A DNA stretch of 64,000 nt from Rheinheimera sp. (GTDB lineage Bacteria > Pseudomonadota > Gammaproteobacteria > Enterobacterales > Alteromonadaceae), in NCBI GenBank assembly GCA_003543135.1, contig DPJG01000033.1, positions 54,057-118,056 on the forward strand. The letters run 5' to 3'. Positions 60,006 to 64,000 of the stretch are shown one piece after another. The stretch's first letter is position 1. Each line of letters opens with the position of its first letter. A program made the translations under genes and the position numbers. A model generated the notes under the pieces. It was not told the DNA's origin. It did no database searches and saw nothing but the letters and a program-made list of their open reading frames with translations.

Positions 60006-60980
60006 TCAGGCCGGAGTTGCCGCCGGCATATTGCAACAGCGCTGCAGCTGCCCTTGTTGCCAGGCGCGGATATTTTCTGCAGTCTGGTTAATCAGCGCCT
60101 GCATCGCTTGACCGCTGGCCCAGGCCACATGGGGCGACAACAACAAATTGGGCACTGTGGGGTCGAGCAGCGGATGATCGGCAGCGGGCGGTTCCTGCTC
60201 CAGTACATCCAGCGCAGCACCACCCAGCTGCTGATTTTTAAGTGCTTTGGCCAGTGCCGCTGAATCAATCAGGCTGCCACGGGCTGTGTTCAGCAGCAGA
60301 GCCTTGGGTTTCAACCAGCCGAGGGTCGTGGCGTTTAGCAAATGATGATTGTCGGCCGTGGCCGGGCAATGCAGCGACAGCACATCGGCCTGCTCCAGCG
60401 CCTGGCGAAAAGACACCCGGCCAGGTCTGATGTTACTGGCATCGGGGCGCTCTGCAATCAACACCTGCATGCCAAAAGCGCGGGCCAGTTCAGCTGTGGC
60501 CTGACCCAAACCGCCATAACCAATCACCGCAAAATTTAACCCCCGCAGCTGTCGGATAGGGTAGTCAAGCAGGCAAAACTGCGGGCTTTTACTCCAGTCG
60601 CCGCGGGCAATCGCTTGCTGATAAGGCAGTAATTGATTGGTCAGCGCCAGCAACAAGGCCATGCAATGTTGTGGCACGGCAGCAAGTGCATAATCCCGCG
60701 CGTTACAGACGCTGATGCCGGCCCGGCTGGCGGCGGCAAGGTCAATATTGTTAATGCCTGTGGCTGTGACACAAATCAGTTTTAAATCCGGCAAGGCAGC
60801 CAGAATTGACGCATCCAGCACCACCTTGTTGACAATAGCCACTGTGGCACCAGCGAGCCGGCCGGCGAGCTCCGGTCTGTCGCTGTGCGGATAAGTTTGC
60901 AATTCAAAGCCAGGCTGTTGCAGTGGCGTCAAATCCACGCCCGGCAAGCTTGCCGCATCGAGGAATACCATTTTGTGCAT
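60006..60980 (-). CDS. D-isomer-specific 2-hydroxyacid dehydrogenase (glycerate/hydroxypyruvate type)
   Basis: NAD(P)-dependent dehydrogenase of 324 residues. The Rossmann motif is AVIGYGGLGQATAELARAFG, and the catalytic Arg-Glu-His triad appears in NTARGSLIDSAALAKAL, LEQEPPAADHPLL and LLSPHVAWAS. ATGINNIDLAAASRAGISVCNARDYALAAVPQH is typical of glycerate dehydrogenase HprA-like members, so hydroxypyruvate or glyoxylate may be the substrate. The start was set at ATG 60980; ATG 60971 is nearly as likely, and the upstream frame to 61034 is not family-like. Divergent from the solute-binding protein gene. Confidence 0.88.
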   Translation of the reverse strand: MHKMVFLDAASLPGVDLTPLQQPGFELQTYPHSDRPELAGRLAGATVAIVNKVVLDASILAALPDLKLICVTATGINNIDLAAASRAGISVCNARDYALAAVPQHCMALLLALTNQLLPYQQAIARGDWSKSPQFCLLDYPIRQLRGLNFAVIGYGGLGQATAELARAFGMQVLIAERPDASNIRPGRVSFRQALEQADVLSLHCPATADNHHLLNATTLGWLKPKALLLNTARGSLIDSAALAKALKNQQLGGAALDVLEQEPPAADHPLLDPTVPNLLLSPHVAWASGQAMQALINQTAENIRAWQQGQLQRCCNMPAATPA

Positions 60981-61093
60981 TTTTGTGTCCGGTAGCAGGA
61001 AAATCTTGCTTTTACCAGATGAAAGGCCTATCAATAAAGGAATTTTTCCATTTTTTATCCTGTTGCTGAGTTTCAGCCGGTGTGCTGGTGGTT

Positions 61094-61843
61094 ATGAATT
61101 CTCTGCCTGGTGGTATCCTTGTGTTGCTGCGCGCTGCAGTGTTGTTGAGTCTGCTGCTTAGTGGTGTCAGTCAGGCCAAATCTATTGTGGTGACAGCCGG
61201 TGAATGGCAGGGTTATACCCATGCTAATGGCTCTGGTTTATATTTTGATATTTTGCGCGAAGCGTTAAACCAACCTGATTTAAAAATGCATATCAGAGTC
61301 AGCAACTGGAAAAGAGCCAAACACAGTTTTCTGGCCGGGCGCGCCGATATCCTCATTTGTGATTATAAAACCGCACAACGTGGCTGGTTTTATCCGCGCT
61401 GGCATCTGGACTATGATCCCAGCGTCAAGGTTTTCAGCATGACGCCGCTGAAAAGTCTCACTGAGCTTGCTGATCAGCCGGTCGGTTGGTTGCTGGGTTA
61501 TGATTTTGATCAATACCTGCCGGTGCAGGTGAAAGCTTATGAAGTGGCCAGTCATGCCGAAGGTTTTCAATTGTTGTCACATGGCAGGTTAAAGGCATTT
61601 ATCAGTTATCAGATGCATGTGCCTGCGGCCTTGCAGTCGCAGTTATCCGCCATCGAGTTGCAGCAGGCCAGAGCCATGTATCCGGTGTTCCGCGATGACT
61701 TACAGGGCCGGTTGCTGGCCAAAGCTTATGATGAGGGCATGCTACGGTTGTATCAGTCGGGCCGGCTGAAAACCTTGTTTAATAACGCGGCTTTGTATCA
61801 GCAGGCCCGCTTTAGTGAAGCAGCAGAACAAGCGCCTGACTAA
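61094..61843 (+). CDS. Orphan periplasmic solute-binding-domain protein
   Basis: Exported protein of about 249 residues with a type 2 periplasmic-binding fold (SBP_bac_3-like). The signal peptide MNSLPGGILVLLRAAVLLSLLLSGVSQA is followed by IVVTAGEWQGYTHANGSGLYFDILREALNQP, LKMHIRVSNWKRAKHSFLAGRADILICDY and a C-terminal LAKAYDEGMLRLYQSGRLKTLFN, all typical of the fold. No ABC permease or ATPase gene is adjacent, so it may feed a distant system or act as a sensor. A GTG at 61082 is an alternative start. Its stop overlaps the stop of the convergent haemoglobin gene by 4 bp. Confidence 0.8.
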   Translation: MNSLPGGILVLLRAAVLLSLLLSGVSQAKSIVVTAGEWQGYTHANGSGLYFDILREALNQPDLKMHIRVSNWKRAKHSFLAGRADILICDYKTAQRGWFYPRWHLDYDPSVKVFSMTPLKSLTELADQPVGWLLGYDFDQYLPVQVKAYEVASHAEGFQLLSHGRLKAFISYQMHVPAALQSQLSAIELQQARAMYPVFRDDLQGRLLAKAYDEGMLRLYQSGRLKTLFNNAALYQQARFSEAAEQAPD

Positions 61844-62277
61844 CGGTACACCACGTCTTTATACATAGGCGCCAGTAACGCCAGCAGCTGATTTTGCGCT
61901 TTAATATCAATTTTTTGCCGCTGCATCACTGTCATCAGATGGGTCACCAGATTATCAAAGTCGGCCTGGCTTATCTGAAAACCGGTATGACTTTCCTGCA
62001 TAGTTGCACCCGTGTAAGTGCAGGGCCCACCACTGAGCTCACACAACTGTTCTATCAATAAACGGCGAAACCTCGGGATATCAGTATCCTGAAAATGATG
62101 CACTATTTGCTGATCTTGTTCTATTTCCAGTAGCAGGCCGTCCACCAGTTGTTCGAGACCGGCCTGTGCGCCCAGCGCCAGATAAAGCTGATCAGTTTTT
62201 TGGGGTTGTTGGCTGCAGGCGCTAAGGCTCAGACATAAAAGCAGCGCAACCAGCAGCGGTGTTTGTTTGACAGTCAT
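61840..62277 (-). CDS. Truncated haemoglobin (group I) lipoprotein
   Basis: Predicted lipoprotein of 145 residues: signal peptide MTVKQTPLLVALLLCLSLSAC with the lipobox LSAC, then a group I truncated haemoglobin domain. Landmarks are LYLALGAQAGLEQLVDGLLLEIEQDQQIVHHF, RFRRLLIEQLCELSGGPCTYTG and MQESHTGFQISQADFDNLVTHLM, with the proximal haem His in QESHTGF. Membrane-anchored versions of this family are known in proteobacteria but their role is not settled; oxygen or NO chemistry in the periplasm is an inference. ATG 62277 has AGGAA upstream; the longer frame overlaps the DUF3034 gene and is not used. Confidence 0.87.
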   Translation of the reverse strand: MTVKQTPLLVALLLCLSLSACSQQPQKTDQLYLALGAQAGLEQLVDGLLLEIEQDQQIVHHFQDTDIPRFRRLLIEQLCELSGGPCTYTGATMQESHTGFQISQADFDNLVTHLMTVMQRQKIDIKAQNQLLALLAPMYKDVVYR

Positions 62278-62302
62278 TAAATTTTTCCTGTGTGGCTGCG
62301 GT

Positions 62303-63127
62303 TTACCATGTGGCTTCCAGTGCCAGATAATAACCCTGTTGCTCTGAAAATCCGGCAATACGGCCAAGGTCAACATAACCGCCTACCAGACTGAAGTTTT
62401 TATTAATAAACCAGGCGGCAAAAATATCGCGCCAGTGCTGCTCATCAGCAAAATCAAGCTGATTGGGTTTTTGCCTGAATTCAACCCCGACCGCCAGTTG
62501 AGGGGTCAGTAGTACAGCGGCCGAGCTTTCAACTAACCACTGATAACTGTTGTCGCTGTGACTGCCAAACCCTAACAAGCCAATCTGATTGGCACGGCTG
62601 GCACGCAAGGTTGCGTTCAGCAGCAGATTGCGTCCGGCTACAGCAGCAAAATACACTTTGCTGGCGGCCAGATAATAATCAATGTCACTGTCGTCTTTGG
62701 CACCAACAGCAGAGGGCAGGGCAAAGTTACGGTGTTTTTTATACTGAATGCCGGCACTAAGCTGTGGCAGCTGGCTATAAAGCAGCTCACCGGCAATATG
62801 ATATTTCAGACCTATCACATCCTGCTGTAAATCACCGCCTAAGGTGTCCAGATCAAACTGCTGTCTGGTAAAAGACAGTTCCCATTCATTGTTGTAGCTG
62901 GCGGCTACACCATAAGTGTGCAGGCTGAAATCATCGACACCGACATTATTGTTAAAAGCCAACACCGACCACTGTTCACTACTGGCATAACCATTGATCA
63001 CGGCCCAGGGCACAATGCCACCGCCGGCAGCACCTTCAATACTGGTGGCGCCACCTGTGGCGATAATTTTGCTGCCTGCCTGCACCGGCAACGCCAGTGC
63101 CAGCAGCAATAATGCGGCATATTTCAT
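62303..63127 (-). CDS. DUF3034 family outer-membrane protein
   Basis: Exported protein of 274 residues, unknown function. Signal peptide MKYAALLLLALALPVQAG. The mature start GSKIIATGGATSIEGAAGGGIVPWAVINGY is the DUF3034 signature, and the rest is a run of amphipathic beta-strands ending in an aromatic-terminated strand (GYYLALEATW), as for an outer-membrane barrel. Its start overlaps the stop of the upstream GGDEF-EAL gene as ATGA, and the haemoglobin lipoprotein follows 25 bp later, so the three genes form one operon. Confidence 0.83.
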   Translation of the reverse strand: MKYAALLLLALALPVQAGSKIIATGGATSIEGAAGGGIVPWAVINGYASSEQWSVLAFNNNVGVDDFSLHTYGVAASYNNEWELSFTRQQFDLDTLGGDLQQDVIGLKYHIAGELLYSQLPQLSAGIQYKKHRNFALPSAVGAKDDSDIDYYLAASKVYFAAVAGRNLLLNATLRASRANQIGLLGFGSHSDNSYQWLVESSAAVLLTPQLAVGVEFRQKPNQLDFADEQHWRDIFAAWFINKNFSLVGGYVDLGRIAGFSEQQGYYLALEATW

Positions 63128-64000
63128 CCGGCATTCTCCTTAAAATAACCCTGATGCTGTGCAGGGAATTGCAGCAGCCATTGATGGAAAGCCTCTGCCG
63201 TTAAAGGTTTGGAAAAATAATAACCCTGTACTTTATCGACACCGTGTTGCCGCAATTTGGTTAGGCCCGCCTGGTTTTCCAGGCCCTCAGCTGTGACCAG
63301 CAGGCCAAGGCCATGCGCCAGCTGAGTGGTGGCTGCTATTATCAGTTCATCATTCTGGTTAAATTCGATATCTTTGACAAAAGCCCGGTCAATTTTTACT
63401 TCGTGCACCGGCAGCTGTTTGATATAAGCCAGTGACGACTGGCCGGTGCCAAAGTCATCAATCGCCAGTTGAATGCCCATACTACGCAGCTGACTTAAGA
63501 TATCGATCACCTTTTGCGGTTCCTGCATAACAGCCCCTTCGGTGACTTCCAGTGCCAGAGCCTGTGCACTCAAACCAAATTGTTGCAGTTTAGCCGCCAG
63601 CATGGCCGGCAGTTCAGGGTTGGTTAAATCGTTGGCTGACAGATTAATGGCCACCTGCACCAGCATCTGCTGTTGTTGCCAGCGCGCCAGTTGTGCCATC
63701 ACCTGATCGATCATCCAGTGCGTCACCAAAGCTATCAGGCCTGAGTGTTCAGCCAGACGGATAAATTCATCCGGTGGAATAAAACCAAGTTGTGGGTGTT
63801 GCCAGCGGATCAGCGCTTCGGCGCTATGGCAGCTTTGTTGCTGCACTTCTACTTTGGGCTGGTACACGACAAACATCTGGCCACTTTGTAACGATAAAGG
63901 CAGATCACGCAGTATGGTCAGTTCCCGCTGATGGCTTTCGTCCTGACCACTCTGATACCAGGCCAGGTGGCCGGCCTGTTGTTTGGCATGCATCATGGCA
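63124..64000 (-). CDS. GGDEF-EAL domain protein, 5' part outside window
   Basis: The visible 292 codons begin inside the last helix of a GGDEF domain (..AMMHAKQQAGHLAWY) and the frame stays open to the window edge, so this is a fragment. The EAL phosphodiesterase domain is complete (about residues 30-280 of the fragment): EALIRWQHPQLGFIPPDEFI, the Asn/Glu metal sites in INLSANDL and LEVTEGAV, DDFGTGQSSLAYIKQLPVHEVKIDRAFV and TAEGLENQ. All main catalytic residues appear present, so c-di-GMP hydrolysis is likely. The state of the GGDEF site and the sensor cannot be judged. First visible gene of an operon with DUF3034 and the haemoglobin lipoprotein. Confidence 0.9.
   Translation of the reverse strand, partial: AMMHAKQQAGHLAWYQSGQDESHQRELTILRDLPLSLQSGQMFVVYQPKVEVQQQSCHSAEALIRWQHPQLGFIPPDEFIRLAEHSGLIALVTHWMIDQVMAQLARWQQQQMLVQVAINLSANDLTNPELPAMLAAKLQQFGLSAQALALEVTEGAVMQEPQKVIDILSQLRSMGIQLAIDDFGTGQSSLAYIKQLPVHEVKIDRAFVKDIEFNQNDELIIAATTQLAHGLGLLVTAEGLENQAGLTKLRQHGVDKVQGYYFSKPLTAEAFHQWLLQFPAQHQGYFKENAG

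Overview
The window is chromosomal DNA of a gammaproteobacterium. Gene content, a mid-range base composition and small lineage families (DUF3718, DUF3034, DUF3530) best suit the Rheinheimera/Alishewanella group; that placement is inference. Two blocks follow gene orders known from E. coli. The first is pilD-pilC-pilB-pilA, nadC, ampDE, pdhR-aceE-aceF-lpdA, acnB, yacL. The second is folA, apaH-apaG-rsmA-pdxA-surA-lptD, djlA, rluA, rapA. Both carry lineage-specific insertions. No rRNA, tRNA, insertion sequence, prophage or CRISPR array was seen.

Layout. 1-4350 (minus strand): type IV pilus genes, with a sigma-54 promoter before the pilin gene. 4.6-7.8 kb: NAD synthesis (nadC), a membrane-anchored aspartyl protease, and ampDE for peptidoglycan recycling. 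7.8-20.5 kb: central carbon metabolism. PdhR is preceded by two PdhR-type operators, then come the pyruvate dehydrogenase genes, an M13 metallopeptidase lipoprotein, acnB and yacL. 20.6-22.3 kb: glnK-amtB for ammonium. 22.3-23.6 kb: a gene-free accessory stretch with a 7-bp tandem repeat and an array of small hairpins sharing a TCC(T) loop. 23.6-24.5 kb: a divergent DyP-type peroxidase homologue. 24.5-29.9 kb: argR/mdh, ispB/rplU-rpmA-obg, folA. 30-44 kb: chemoreceptor, diadenosine tetraphosphatase, rRNA methyltransferase, vitamin B6 and outer-membrane biogenesis genes; divergently the MurNAc-recycling pair amgK-murU with djlA; then a PAS chemoreceptor. 44-51.6 kb: DUF3530, OmpA-like porin, rluA, rapA, PIN-PhoH protein.

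51.7-64 kb is the accessory, least characterised part. It holds a membrane protein that reads as a degenerate hybrid histidine kinase, overlapping a second membrane sensor that ends after a HAMP-like segment. Next are a periplasmic transglutaminase-like protein overlapping a GlyGly-CTERM-type protein, a second RluA-type pseudouridine synthase, and a TPR-membrane protein with a degenerate GGDEF-like end. A 2-hydroxyacid dehydrogenase and an orphan solute-binding-domain protein follow. The window closes with a tight operon of a GGDEF-EAL protein (cut by the edge), a DUF3034 outer-membrane protein and a truncated-haemoglobin lipoprotein.

The best candidates for undescribed biology are the hairpin array (22.9-23.2 kb), the pseudo-kinase/sensor pair (51.7-55.3 kb) and the DyP homologue that appears to lack the distal arginine. 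All three are judged from sequence reading only.
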